A DNA stretch of 64,000 nucleotides from Rathayibacter sp. VKM Ac-2754 (GCF_009807095.1 NZ_WUCC01000005.1:186001-250000), one strand, 5' to 3'. Shown: positions 1 to 8,660, counted from the first letter of the stretch. The notes: a model not told the origin generated them from the sequence alone. Made by a program: numbers and translations.

Positions 1-879
1 TCGATCGGCCGTGCCAGCGGGCTCTCGAGCATCGCGTTCCGGGGGGCGGGCGAGCTGTCGACGCGCATCCGCTCACTGACGAACGCGCCGGTGGTCACCG
101 GGGCCTTCTCGGCCTGCCGCTTCGACAACCTGATCCTCGACGCGAACGGTCTGGGCGGCGCGTGCGTCTCGGCGCACCTCGACAAGACCGTGCTCGACTC
201 GCTGCAGCTCTACGGCTGGACCGACTACGGCATGCGCCTGAACGACGGCACCTTCGGCGACCTCGGGCTGCTCAACCGCATCCAGCGCTGCAGCATCGAC
301 CAGTGCACGGGCACCGGCATCTGGACGGGCTACCGGATGATCGACTCCTGGATCGTCGAGAACAACATCGGCGCCTCCTACGCCGACCTCTCGATCGAGG
401 GCGGGCCGATCCGCATCCTGGGCAACCACCTCGACGGCTCGCCGCAGATCAACATCGAGCTGCGCGGCAACCGGCGCGTGACGATCGCGAACAACATCAT
501 GGAGGGGGCGCGGCGCCAGTCCCTCGTCTACACGATGCCGCCGTGGCTGACGGAGGATCTGGCGCAGATCCAGATCGTCGGCAACGCGATCAGCAACGGA
601 GGCAAGGCCGCCGCGAACACGTACCCCGCGATCGCGATCACCGGCGTCTCCTCGGCGGCGCGCACCGTGGGCTTCAGCATCACCGGCAACATCTTCGCGT
701 GCGAGGACGCGGGCGCCGGCTGGACGCACTGCGTCGAGGCCGTGAACGCGCGCGCCGTCTCGGTGCTGGGCAACCAGTGGGCGACCGGGCACATGAACGC
801 GAAGCCCGTGCGCGCGGTGGGCAGCACGGCGTACGAGGTGATCGGCAACCACGGCGACAACGCGGTACGGACCACCTGA
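1..879 (+). CDS. Right-handed beta-helix protein, 5' end cut by window
   Basis: The frame is open from the first base to a TGA at 877-879, so the start lies left of the window. About 292 residues are visible. Short irregular repeats of the kind V-I-x-x-N-x-I (for example ILGNHLDGS, IANNIMEG, IVGNAISNG, ITGNIFAC, VIGNHGDN) recur every 20-30 residues, which is typical of the turns of a right-handed parallel beta-helix (pectate-lyase-like or tail-spike-like fold). No catalytic signature could be assigned and no membrane segment is visible. It could be a polysaccharide-active or surface protein. The N-terminus, where a signal peptide would be, is missing, so cell location is unknown. Confidence 0.75.
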   Translation, partial: SIGRASGLSSIAFRGAGELSTRIRSLTNAPVVTGAFSACRFDNLILDANGLGGACVSAHLDKTVLDSLQLYGWTDYGMRLNDGTFGDLGLLNRIQRCSIDQCTGTGIWTGYRMIDSWIVENNIGASYADLSIEGGPIRILGNHLDGSPQINIELRGNRRVTIANNIMEGARRQSLVYTMPPWLTEDLAQIQIVGNAISNGGKAAANTYPAIAITGVSSAARTVGFSITGNIFACEDAGAGWTHCVEAVNARAVSVLGNQWATGHMNAKPVRAVGSTAYEVIGNHGDNAVRTT

Positions 880-950
880 GCGCGGCCACCTGAGCCGTCG
901 CGGCCAGAATCGAGGGGTGCCCCTCCTCGTCTCCTCCGCCGGCCCGCGCC

Positions 951-1913
951 GTGGCTGACGCCCGCGGCGGCGTCGCCTCGCTCGAGCGCCACCAGATCGC
1001 CTGGTACCTCGGTGCGATCGCGGCGGGGCTGGCGCTCGGGCTCCTCCTGCCCGGGGCGGCGCGGCTCGACGTCGCGATCACCCCGGTGCTGGGGCTGCTG
1101 CTCTACGCCACGTTCCTCGCGGTGCCATTCGGCTCGGTGCTGCGCGCGTTCCGCGACGGGCGCTTCCTGAGCGCCGTGCTGCTGGTGAACTTCGTCGTGG
1201 TGCCGGTCGTCGCCCTCGCCCTGTCGCGGTTCGTCGCCGAGGAGCCGGCGCTGGTCTTCGGGGTTCTGCTGGTGCTCCTCACGCCGTGCGTCGACTACGT
1301 GATCGTCTTCAGCGGTCTCGCGGGCGGGGCGGCGGCGCGGCTGCTGGCGGCCGCGCCCCTCCTGATGCTGGTGCAGATCCTGCTGCTGCCCGTCCTCCTC
1401 CGCGTGATGCTGGGAGCGGAGGCGGTGTCCGCGGTCGAGATCGGCCCGTTCGCCGAGGCGTTCCTGCTGCTCATCGTCCTGCCGCTCATCGCGGCGGCGG
1501 CGACCCAGGCGCTCGCGGCGCGGACGGCGGTGGGGCGGCGGATCGAGGGCGCCGTGCAGGCGGCGATGGTGCCGCTGATGGTGGCGACGCTCCTCACCGT
1601 CGTGGCGTCGCAGGCGGGCGCGGTCGGAGCCGCGCTCCCCCGGCTCGGGGTGCTGGTGGCCGTCTACGCCGCCTTCGTCGTGGTGATGACGGCGATCGGA
1701 GTCGCAGCGGGGCGGATCGCGCGCCTCGACGTCCCGGCGCGGCGGGCGCTGCTGTTCAGCGGGGTCACCCGCAACTCGCTGGTGGTGCTGCCGCTCGCCC
1801 TCGCGCTGCCGCCCGCGCTGGCGCTCGCTCCGGTGGTCGTGGTGACGCAGACCCTCGTCGAGCTCGTCGCGATGGTGGCGCTGGTGCGCCTGGTGCCGCG
1901 CCTCGTGCGGTGA
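951..1913 (+). CDS. ACR3/bile-acid-symporter-fold membrane transporter
   Basis: A 320-residue protein with about nine or ten hydrophobic segments. TPCVDYVIVF at residues 111-120 and SGVTRNSLVVLP near residue 270 resemble the two conserved kinked-helix motifs of the bile acid:sodium symporter/arsenite permease superfamily; the Pro-Cys pair matches the TM4 cysteine region of ACR3-type permeases. The likely role is ion-coupled transport of a small anion or organic acid at the cytoplasmic membrane. No ars regulator or arsenate reductase is adjacent, so arsenite as substrate is only a family-based guess. The start is GTG at 951. Confidence 0.75.
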   Translation: MADARGGVASLERHQIAWYLGAIAAGLALGLLLPGAARLDVAITPVLGLLLYATFLAVPFGSVLRAFRDGRFLSAVLLVNFVVVPVVALALSRFVAEEPALVFGVLLVLLTPCVDYVIVFSGLAGGAAARLLAAAPLLMLVQILLLPVLLRVMLGAEAVSAVEIGPFAEAFLLLIVLPLIAAAATQALAARTAVGRRIEGAVQAAMVPLMVATLLTVVASQAGAVGAALPRLGVLVAVYAAFVVVMTAIGVAAGRIARLDVPARRALLFSGVTRNSLVVLPLALALPPALALAPVVVVTQTLVELVAMVALVRLVPRLVR

Positions 1914-1937
1914 CCCCCCGGCGGGCGGTCGCCCCGA

Positions 1938-2612
1938 TCAGCGCCGCGGCGCGGGGCGCGCGACCAGCACCAGCAGGCCGGCGACGGCGATCGAGGCGGC
2001 GACCACCGCCTCCGTCCACGGGGTCGTGTCGTACGACTGGTAGTTCATGATCATCGGAGCGATGGCGAAGGCGGCCAGCAGGTAGCCGGGCAGCGTGGCG
2101 CCGAGCAGGAACACGGCGGCGACCGCCGCGAACGGTGACTCGGTGGCCCAGAGCAGTGCCAGAGCGACGAGCGCGACGGCCGGGATCGTGCTGAGCACCA
2201 GCTGCAGCCCGACGTTCTGCAGGGGCGTCGGAGCACCGAGGATGCCCGAGACGAGGGCGTGCAGCCCGAGCAGGCAGAACGAGACCGCGACGAGGAGCGC
2301 CAGGAGACCCGCGACGCGGCCCCGCGGGGTGAACGCGCGATGGGCGGCGAGCACTCCGAGCGCGAGCAGGATCGTGCCGATCCCGTGGAGCTGTGCCGCC
2401 GACCCGACGTTCTCCCACGGGTCGGCGGGGAAGGAGTAGTCGAAGCGGTGGTCCTCGATCGTGCTGTCCTCGCGGGCCCAGCCGTCGGCCGCGACCACCC
2501 AGCGCTCGATCGAGGCGAGGAGCTGGAGCACGGCGGAGGCGAGGAGCAGCCCGGCCGCGCCGAGCGCCCAGCGCCGGCGCAGGGCGAGGGGTCGAACGGC
2601 GACGCTCGTCAT
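1938..2612 (-). CDS. Hypothetical membrane protein
   Basis: A 224-residue protein starting at ATG 2612. It has an N-terminal hydrophobic segment (about residues 14-34), a 45-residue hydrophilic loop rich in W, D and E containing RFDYSFPADPW, then four or five further membrane segments, and ends in basic residues. I do not recognise the family. The gene converges with the transporter gene to its left with only a 24-base gap. It stands alone, with no operon partner. Codon use fits the rest of the window, so it looks like a genuine host gene. Confidence 0.65.
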   Translation of the reverse strand: MTSVAVRPLALRRRWALGAAGLLLASAVLQLLASIERWVVAADGWAREDSTIEDHRFDYSFPADPWENVGSAAQLHGIGTILLALGVLAAHRAFTPRGRVAGLLALLVAVSFCLLGLHALVSGILGAPTPLQNVGLQLVLSTIPAVALVALALLWATESPFAAVAAVFLLGATLPGYLLAAFAIAPMIMNYQSYDTTPWTEAVVAASIAVAGLLVLVARPAPRR

Positions 2613-2702
2613 GCGGCCAGGCTACGGGCGGGCCGCCGGAGCGGCGGTGAACACCCGGCGAACGCGCGACAGCTCGCGCCCGTGGTGTGCCACGGTGTCG
2701 GC

Positions 2703-3113
2703 ATGACCCGACTCGACGCCTCCGCGACCGCTCACGTCGACGCGATGGCGCACCCCCGGCGCGAGCAGATCGAGGCTGTGCGGGAGGCGGTGCTCGCCGC
2801 CGACGACCGGCTCGTCGAGTCGGTGAAGTGGAACGCGCCCAGCTATGCGATCGGCGCGCACCTGGTGACCCTGCGCCTCCGGCCCGGCGACCGCGTCGAG
2901 CTCATCCTGCACCGCGGAGTCGCGCCTCGCGCCGACGCCGTCGCGCCCGTGCTCGACGACCCCCGCCTCGACTGGCGCGCCCCCGACCGCGCCGTGCGAG
3001 CCCTCGCACCCGAGGAGGACCCGCGCCTGCTGACCCCCCTCGTGCACCAGTGGCTCGCCGCGGTCGCCCCGCGTGCCGAGGGAACCCCGGACCGTCGAGA
3101 CGGCCAGGAGTAG
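2703..3113 (+). CDS. DUF1801 domain protein, tail encoded by a repeat
   Basis: A 136-residue protein. The body carries the DUF1801 pattern: helical N-terminus, VKWNAPSY near residue 40, then VTLRLRPGDRVELILHRG. Members are small soluble proteins of poorly known function (YdhG/YjhX-like fold). The start is ATG 2703; the open frame continues far upstream but without similarity. The last eleven codons (EGTPDRRDGQE) and the stop lie inside an inverted-repeat element that also occurs near 42.7 kb, so the C-terminus seems to have been replaced or extended by a repeat insertion. A second DUF1801 gene lies at 19226-19645. Confidence 0.75.
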   Translation: MTRLDASATAHVDAMAHPRREQIEAVREAVLAADDRLVESVKWNAPSYAIGAHLVTLRLRPGDRVELILHRGVAPRADAVAPVLDDPRLDWRAPDRAVRALAPEEDPRLLTPLVHQWLAAVAPRAEGTPDRRDGQE

Positions 3114-3143
3114 CGGGCCCCCTCGACGGTTCGGGGTTCCCTC
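3078..3143. repeat. Inverted-repeat element, family R1, copy 1
   Basis: Two arms, GGGAACCCCGGACCGTCGA and its near-complement TCGACGGTTCGGGGTTCCC, are separated by about 26 bases. The left arm and loop encode the end of the DUF1801 protein and its stop codon. A second copy with the same arms but a different loop is at 42704-42769. It can fold as a strong hairpin and may act as a terminator. Confidence 0.8.
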
Positions 3144-3183
3144 GACGACCGGGCGCCGGCGCCGCGCCCGATAGCGTCGAGCG

Positions 3184-4488
3184 GTGAGCACCCGCACCCT
3201 CGACCGCAGCATCCTGCGCCTGGCCGTCCCCGCCCTCGGCTCGCTGGTCGCCGAGCCGCTGTTCCTGCTCACCGACTCGGCCCTCGTCGGGCACCTCGGC
3301 GCGGTGCCGCTCGCGGGCCTCGCCCTCGGCGGCGCGGTGCTGCAGACGATCGTCGGGCTGATGGTGTTCCTCGCCTACAGCACGACGCCCCGGGTCGGCC
3401 GCGCGCTCGGCGAGGGCGACGAGCGCCGGGCGGTGGCCGCCGGGATCGACGGCGGCTGGCTCGCGCTCGCCCTCGGCGCGGCGATCGCGGTGGTCGGTGC
3501 GATCCTCAGCCCGGTGCTCATCGGGCTCTTCGGCGCGGAGCCGGCGGTGGCCGAGGCCGGGGTGCGCTACCTGTCGGTCAGCATGGCCGGGATCCCCGCG
3601 ATGCTCGGCGTCTTCGCCCTCACCGGGCTGCTGCGCGGGTTCCAGGACACCCGGACGCCGCTGGTCATCGCGGCCGGCGGCTTCGCGCTCAACGCCGGCC
3701 TGAACGCTGTGCTGATCTACCCCGCCGGCCTGGGGATAACCGGGTCGGCCCTGGGGACAGTGGTGGCGCAGTGGGCGATGTTCGCGGCCTACGCGGGAGT
3801 CGCCGTGCGGCTCGCCCGGCGGGTCGGCGCGCCCCTGCGGCCGCACCTCGCGGGGCTCCGCTCCTCCGCCGGCTCGGGCGGCTGGATGCTCCTGCGCACG
3901 GCGAGTCTGCGGGCGGCCATCCTGCTCGCGGTCGCCGTCGCCTCGGGGCTCGGGGCCGAGGAGCTCGGCGCGTTCCAGGTCGCGATGACGGTCTTCTCGA
4001 CCGTCGCCTTCGCGCTCGACGCGGTCGCGATCGCCGCCCAGGCGCTGCTCGGCCGACTCCTCGGTGCCGGGGCTCGCGACGAGGCCCGCGCGGTCACGAA
4101 ACGCTGTGTGACCTGGGGAATCGGTGCCGGAGTGGTGCTCGGCGCGGTTGTAACCCTCTCGAGCGGTTACCTGCCGTTCGTCTTCTCCAGCGATCCGGAG
4201 GTGCTCCGCCTGCTGCCCGCGGCCCTCGCGGTCGTCGGCCTCACGGCTCCGCTCGGCGGCTACGTCTTCGTCCTCGACGGGGTCCTGATCGGCGCGGGGG
4301 ACGGCCGCTACCTCGCCCTCAGCGGCCTCGTGAACCTCGCGATCTTCGCTCCCCTGGCCCTTCTCGCGCCCTCCGCACCCGCGGAATGGCGCCTCCTGGC
4401 CCTGTGGATCGCCTTCGCGCTGGCCTACCTGGGCGCCCGTGCGCTGACCCTCGGACTCCGCGTCCGCAGCGACGCCTGGCTCCGCTGA
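3184..4488 (+). CDS. MATE family efflux transporter (DinF-like)
   Basis: A 434-residue protein beginning at GTG 3184 with twelve hydrophobic segments arranged as two similar halves. The N-terminal half has PALGSLVAEPLFLLTDSALVGHLG, the characteristic MATE TM1-TM2 region with the D-x-A-x-V/I-G-H signature, and the central part has GLLRGFQDTRTP, the conserved loop of the DinF branch. It should export organic cations or drugs across the cytoplasmic membrane using a sodium or proton gradient. Substrate unknown. It sits alone between a hairpin repeat upstream and a large repeat array downstream. Confidence 0.9.
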   Translation: MSTRTLDRSILRLAVPALGSLVAEPLFLLTDSALVGHLGAVPLAGLALGGAVLQTIVGLMVFLAYSTTPRVGRALGEGDERRAVAAGIDGGWLALALGAAIAVVGAILSPVLIGLFGAEPAVAEAGVRYLSVSMAGIPAMLGVFALTGLLRGFQDTRTPLVIAAGGFALNAGLNAVLIYPAGLGITGSALGTVVAQWAMFAAYAGVAVRLARRVGAPLRPHLAGLRSSAGSGGWMLLRTASLRAAILLAVAVASGLGAEELGAFQVAMTVFSTVAFALDAVAIAAQALLGRLLGAGARDEARAVTKRCVTWGIGAGVVLGAVVTLSSGYLPFVFSSDPEVLRLLPAALAVVGLTAPLGGYVFVLDGVLIGAGDGRYLALSGLVNLAIFAPLALLAPSAPAEWRLLALWIAFALAYLGARALTLGLRVRSDAWLR

Positions 4489-5008
4489 CCCGTCGAACAG
4501 AGTTTCGAACAGGCTGTGGACAAGCCTGTGGATAACTTCCCGACCAGCTTCGGTGGATCGGCCGTCTGCCCGGCGCTCTGACGGACGTGGATCTCGATAC
4601 GCCCGCTGCGCGGGCTACTCGATCAGCGAGTGGAAGGCCCCCCGCCATCAGCATGCTGGTCGAGCCCGCAGCCGCCGCAGGCGGCGTATCGAGACCCACC
4701 CGCTTCGGTGGATCGGCCTTCTGCCCTGGCCTTCTGGCGGACGTGGCTCTCGATAGGCCCGCTCCGCGGGCTACTCGATCAGCGAGCGAAAAGGCCCCCC
4801 GCCATCAGCCTGCTGGTCGAGTAGCCGCCGCAGGCGGCGTATCGAGACCCACCAGCTTCAGTGGATCGGCCTTCTGCCCGGCGCTCTGACGGACGTGGAT
4901 CTCGATACGCCCGCTGCGCGGGCTACTCGATCAGCGAGCGAAAAGGCCCCCCGCCATCAGCCTGCTGGTCGAGTAGCCGCCGCAGGCGGCGTATCGAGAC
5001 CCACCTCC
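4489..5008. repeat. Repeat array: three ~153-bp tandem copies carrying six REP palindromes
   Basis: This 520-base gene-free gap starts with TGTGGATAA (a DnaA-box match near 4529). It then holds three tandem copies of a unit of about 153 bp (from about 4543, 4695 and 4847). Each copy begins at the cttcggtggatcggc motif and contains two REP palindromes in opposite orientation: CTCGATACGCCCGCTGCGCG with a following GGGCTACTCGATCAG arm, and a GGTCGAGTAGCCGCCGCAGG arm ending in CGTATCGAGAC. The same palindrome is found at six other places in the window. Apparent reading frames here (MDLDTPAARATRSA-type) are produced by the repeat itself. Confidence 0.9.
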
Positions 5009-6115
5009 CTACGAAGACCCCCCGCCGCCCCCTCGCGGCCCCGCGCTCGTGTTCCCGCGGTGGAACACCGCACGGAAGCGCACCTCGTCCGCCGCCTCGC
5101 CCGCGAGCAGCGCGATCACGGAGCGCCCGGCGGCCCGCCCCTTGTCGACGGCCGGCTGCACCATGGTCGTCAGGTCGTACTCCGCGGCGAGCCCCGGAAC
5201 CTGCACCCCGTCGAACCCGAGCACCGAGACGTCCTCCGGCACCCGCAGCCCGAGCTGCTCGGCGGCCAGGATGACCCCGGCGGCGAGGAGGTCGCTCTGC
5301 GCGATGACCGCGGTCGGCGGCTCCTCCGCACCGAGCAGCACCCGCCCCGCCGCCACGCCCTCATCCACGGTGCTGGCGGCCGCGGCCACCACCTCGACCT
5401 CGGCGAAGACGTCGTGAACGCCCGCCAGGCGGTCGACGGCCGTGACGCTCGAGCTCGAGCGCCAGTCCTCCGGGATCGGGCCGCGCCGCCGATCCTTGGC
5501 GAACGGCAGGGCGACGGAGGCGACGCGCTCGTGGCCCAGCGCGCGCACGTGCTCGGCGAGGGTGCGGCTGGCCTCGCGGTTGTCGAGCGACACGACGGCC
5601 GCACCGAGCTCGGTGAAGCCCTCGACGACGACGACCGGCACGCCGCGCCGCCGCAGGATCGCCAGCGAGTCGTCGACCGACGGGCTGCAGCCGACGAGGA
5701 TCATCGCGTCCACCGGCGCGGTCGACAGCAGCCCCGCGCCCTCCTCGGTCTCGGTCAGGAGGAGGATGCCGGCGCCCGCCGCACCCAGCACGTCGGCGAT
5801 GCCGTCGAGCATCGCGATCTTGATCGGGTCGCGGAACGCGTGCAGCAGCCGCTCGTCGACGACGACGCCGACGATGCCCGAGGTGCCCTTCCGGAGCGAG
5901 CGCGCCCGCGGGTCGGGTCCGCCGTAGTCGAGCTCGGCCGCCGCCCGGAGCACCCGCTCCTTGGTCGCGGCCGACACCGGCCCGGCTCCGCTGAACACGA
6001 GCGACGCGGTCGACGCCGACACTCCGGCGTGCGCCGCGACCCGCGCGAGAGTAGGGCGCGCGGGTCGGGTCCGCCGCGCCTCCGGGCCGCTCGACTCCAC
6101 CTTGCTCGACTCCAC
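5009..6115 (-). CDS. LacI family transcriptional regulator
   Basis: A 368-residue protein from GTG 6115, preceded by a GAGGAG ribosome site; GTG 6100 is an alternative. After a short charged leader the helix-turn-helix TLARVAAHAGVSASTASLVFSG and hinge region (residues about 22-75) are clear, followed by a periplasmic-binding-like sensor domain with typical motifs (GIVGVVVDE, VSVLGFDG). It should bind an effector, probably a sugar or related metabolite, and repress or activate the divergent MFS-SDR pair. A perfect 14-bp palindrome in the 160-base divergent gap (6193-6206) is the obvious operator candidate. The C-terminus is glycine/serine rich. Confidence 0.9.
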   Translation of the reverse strand: MESSKVESSGPEARRTRPARPTLARVAAHAGVSASTASLVFSGAGPVSAATKERVLRAAAELDYGGPDPRARSLRKGTSGIVGVVVDERLLHAFRDPIKIAMLDGIADVLGAAGAGILLLTETEEGAGLLSTAPVDAMILVGCSPSVDDSLAILRRRGVPVVVVEGFTELGAAVVSLDNREASRTLAEHVRALGHERVASVALPFAKDRRRGPIPEDWRSSSSVTAVDRLAGVHDVFAEVEVVAAAASTVDEGVAAGRVLLGAEEPPTAVIAQSDLLAAGVILAAEQLGLRVPEDVSVLGFDGVQVPGLAAEYDLTTMVQPAVDKGRAAGRSVIALLAGEAADEVRFRAVFHRGNTSAGPRGGGGGSS

Positions 6116-6192
6116 GCTGCTCCTCGACGGGTAGGCGGCCGGCGTCTCCTTGACCGGCCCAGGGGGTTCCGGATAGCTTAGACCGACCCGGC

Positions 6193-6206
6193 TCGAATCG
6201 ATTCGA
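6193..6206. promoter_or_regulatory. Candidate LacI-family operator
   Basis: TCGAATCGATTCGA is a perfect palindrome with a central CG, the symmetry expected of LacI-family sites. It lies between the divergent regulator and MFS genes, 70 bases before the MFS start and about 78 bases before the regulator start. Confidence 0.6.
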
Positions 6207-6275
6207 CAACGGGTCGCTCCGTCTTGCGGGGACCGGGACAGCACCGGGCCCGGCCCGCTCCCAGGAACACCGGTC

Positions 6276-7496
6276 ATGACCTCCACCGCCGCCCTCACCC
6301 GCCCCCAGCTCGTCGCCTGGCGCAACGCCGTCTTCACGATCTTCGTGCTGAGCGGAGTGTCGATCGCGACCTGGGTCTCGCGCACGCCCGCGATCCGCGA
6401 CGAGCTCGAGCTGTCGACGGCGGGCGTCGGCGTGCTCATCCTCGCGATGTCGATCGGCGCGATCGTCGGCCTCACCTTGTCGACCGCGATCATGGCGCTG
6501 ATCGGCGCACGCCGCGGCATGGTCGCCGGCCTGACGATCTGCGCATCCGGCCTCGCGATCCTCGGCGTCGCCGCCGACTCGCTCGGCGCGCTCCCCGTCG
6601 CCTTCGCGGGGATGGCGCTGCTCGGCTTCGGCAACGGCGCGGTCGACGTGATGATGAACGTCGAGGGCGCCGCGAACGAGGCGGCCTTCGGCAAGACCCT
6701 GCTGCCCCTCTTCCACGCCTTCTTCAGCCTCGGGACCGTGCTGGGCGCGCTCCTCGGCGCCGCCGCCTCCGCCCTCGGCATCCCCGTCGCCGTGCACCTC
6801 GTCACGATCGCCGTGGTCGTGGTCGCGACCGCCTTCCTGGCGATCCGCTTCGTGCCGGTCCGCGACGCCGATGTCGCCCCCGACGCCGTCAGGGCGCCGG
6901 TGCGCGAGCGCGTCGCCGACTCGATCGGCGTCTGGCGCGACACCCGCCTCGTCCTCATCGGCCTGATCATGCTCGGCATGGCGTTCGCGGAGGGATCGGC
7001 CAACGACTGGCTGACCCTCGCGATGGTCGACGGCCACGGCGCCGACATGACCACCGCCGCCGTCGTCTTCGGCGTCTTCGTCGCCGCGATGACGGTCGGC
7101 CGCGTGATCGGCGGCCCGGTGCTCGACCGCTTCGGCCGCGTGCCCGTGCTGCGCGGCTCCGCGATCCTCGCCGTCGTCGGCATCCTGCTCTTCATCCTCG
7201 CTCCGGTCGACGCCCTCGTGATCGTCGGAGCCGTCGCCTGGGGACTGGGCTGCTCGCTCGGCTTCCCGGTCGGCATGTCGGCGGCGGCGGAGGGGCCCCA
7301 CTCGGCCGCGCGGGTCAGCGCCGTCGCGACGCTCGGCTACGTCGCCTTCCTCGTCGGGCCTCCCGCGATCGGCTTCCTCGGTCAGGAGTTCGGCATCCTG
7401 AACGCCCTGTTCCTGGTGCTCGCTCTCGTCGCCGTGGCGGGGCTCGCCTCGCCCGCCGCGCGCAGCCGTCGGATCCGCGACACGGAGCCCGCATGA
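6276..7496 (+). CDS. MFS transporter (YbjJ/FucP-like)
   Basis: A 406-residue protein with about twelve membrane segments; ATG 6276 follows an AGGA site eight bases upstream. The sequence WRNAVFTIFVLSGVSIATWVS at the N-terminus and GFGNGAVDVMMNVEGAAN near residue 125 fit the branch of the major facilitator superfamily that includes YbjJ and sugar:proton symporters. It likely imports or exports a small polar compound. It is divergent from the LacI-type gene and overlaps the downstream SDR gene by four bases (ATGA), so transporter and reductase are probably co-translated and respond to the same ligand. Confidence 0.88.
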   Translation: MTSTAALTRPQLVAWRNAVFTIFVLSGVSIATWVSRTPAIRDELELSTAGVGVLILAMSIGAIVGLTLSTAIMALIGARRGMVAGLTICASGLAILGVAADSLGALPVAFAGMALLGFGNGAVDVMMNVEGAANEAAFGKTLLPLFHAFFSLGTVLGALLGAAASALGIPVAVHLVTIAVVVVATAFLAIRFVPVRDADVAPDAVRAPVRERVADSIGVWRDTRLVLIGLIMLGMAFAEGSANDWLTLAMVDGHGADMTTAAVVFGVFVAAMTVGRVIGGPVLDRFGRVPVLRGSAILAVVGILLFILAPVDALVIVGAVAWGLGCSLGFPVGMSAAAEGPHSAARVSAVATLGYVAFLVGPPAIGFLGQEFGILNALFLVLALVAVAGLASPAARSRRIRDTEPA

Positions 7497-8305
7497 GCGC
7501 CCCCGGGCTCGAGCCCTGCCGCGTCGCCCTCGTCACCGGCGCCAACCACGGCATCGGCGCCGCGATCGCCGAGCGCCTCGCAGCCGACGGACTCGCTGTG
7601 CTGGTGGCCTACCTCGCCGAGGAGATCCCGGAGCACGAGCCCGAGCGCCAGCGCATCGCCCACCGGGCCGACGGCGAGCGGGTCGCCGAGCGGATCCGCG
7701 CCACCGGCGGCCGCGCGCGGGCCGTGTCCGCCGATCTGCGCGACGCCGCCTCCGCCGCCCTGCTGTTCGACGCGGCGGAGGAGTCGCTCGGCCCGGTCGA
7801 CGTGCTCGTCAACAACGCCACCGGCTCCCTGATCGACACCTTCCGCGCCCGCGACGCCGACTGGATGGGGCGGCCGCAGCGCCGGGTCACCGCCGACAGC
7901 ATCGACCGCCAGTTCTCGGTCGACGCCCGAGCGGGTGCGCTGCTGATCGCCGAGTTCGCCGAGCGCTTCGAGCGCCGCGGGGCCCACGGCGGACGGATCG
8001 TGTCGCTCACGTCCGGGGGCGAGCGCGGCTTCCCCGGCGAGGTGTCGTACGGCGCCGCGAAGGCGGCCCTGGTCGACTACACGATGTCGGCCTCCCTCGA
8101 GCTCGGCCCGCTCGGGATCACTGCGAACGCCCTGCACCCCCCGGTCACCGACACGGGCTGGGTGACCGACGACGTCCGCTCCGCGGTCGACGCCGACGAC
8201 CGCTTCTTCGACGTCGCCCGCCCCGACGAGGTCGGCGACCTCGCCTCCTTCCTCGTCTCCCCCGCCGGCCGCCGCGTCACCGGCAACGTCATCCGCATGG
8301 CCTGA
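7493..8305 (+). CDS. SDR family oxidoreductase
   Basis: A 270-residue short-chain dehydrogenase/reductase. The Rossmann cofactor loop is TGANHGIG near residue 17, the structural motif is NNATG (NNAG in most members), and the catalytic Ser and Tyr-x3-Lys are visible as SLTSGG and YGAAK. The C-terminus ends with RRVTGNVIRMA, like the usual G-x-V-x-x-x-D/A end. It should use NAD(P)H on an alcohol or ketone. The start ATG at 7493 overlaps the stop of the MFS gene, making an operon that is likely controlled by the LacI-type regulator. The substrate is not predictable. Confidence 0.9.
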   Translation: MSAPGLEPCRVALVTGANHGIGAAIAERLAADGLAVLVAYLAEEIPEHEPERQRIAHRADGERVAERIRATGGRARAVSADLRDAASAALLFDAAEESLGPVDVLVNNATGSLIDTFRARDADWMGRPQRRVTADSIDRQFSVDARAGALLIAEFAERFERRGAHGGRIVSLTSGGERGFPGEVSYGAAKAALVDYTMSASLELGPLGITANALHPPVTDTGWVTDDVRSAVDADDRFFDVARPDEVGDLASFLVSPAGRRVTGNVIRMA

Positions 8306-8320
8306 CGCCCGCCCCCGGGA

Positions 8321-8421
8321 TCACCTCCGGCTCGCAGAACCACCTCCGGCTCGCAGAAACGCGTTCGGCTCGCAGAAACCCGCGATTCCCGCGAGCCGAA
8401 CGCGATACCGCGAGCCGAGCA
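8321..8421. repeat. CTCGCAGAA repeat element, family R3, copy 1
   Basis: The arms CGGCTCGCAGAA (three tandem starts) pair with CGCGAGCCGAACGCGAT and CGCGAGCCGA. The element recurs at 8578, 33813 and 43000. Confidence 0.85.
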
Positions 8422-8577
8422 TGCGCCTCTCCCGCGCGGATCCGACCAGACGACTCCAGCCCGCGTGCACAACCGAGGACGAGACGCACCGACCCCCTCC
8501 GAAGCGCGGCGCCCTCCCCTCTGAGCCTCGTTCCTGCACGCCCACCGCCGTCCACCCCGGCGTCGAGCGCCTCCGTC

Positions 8578-8660
8578 GACCACCTCCGGCTCGCAGATCC
8601 AGCTCCGGTTCGCAGAAACCCGCGATTCCCGCGAGCCGAACGCGAATCCGCGAGCCCGAC
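8578..8660. repeat. CTCGCAGAA repeat element, family R3, copy 2
   Basis: It is the same arms as copy 1 (CTCCGGCTCGCAGA, then CCCGCGATTCCCGCGAGCCG) in direct orientation, about 155 bases further on. Confidence 0.85.

Noticed and set aside
4587-4889. Open frames with MDLDTPAARATRSA-like peptides in the repeat array, also near 10.3-10.6, 14.0, 19.1 and 30.5 kb
   Set aside because: The peptides are the translation of the REP palindrome itself, appear in both orientations, and have no ribosome sites.
4543-5005. CRISPR-like array because of regularly spaced palindromic repeats
   Set aside because: The repeats are 150 bp apart, the spacers are also repeated, and no cas genes are present.
5361-7301. 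Very long minus-strand open frame of about 640 codons opposite the MFS gene
   Set aside because: It is an antisense shadow in GC-rich DNA with D/H/R/G-only composition. The real genes on both strands have clear domain motifs.
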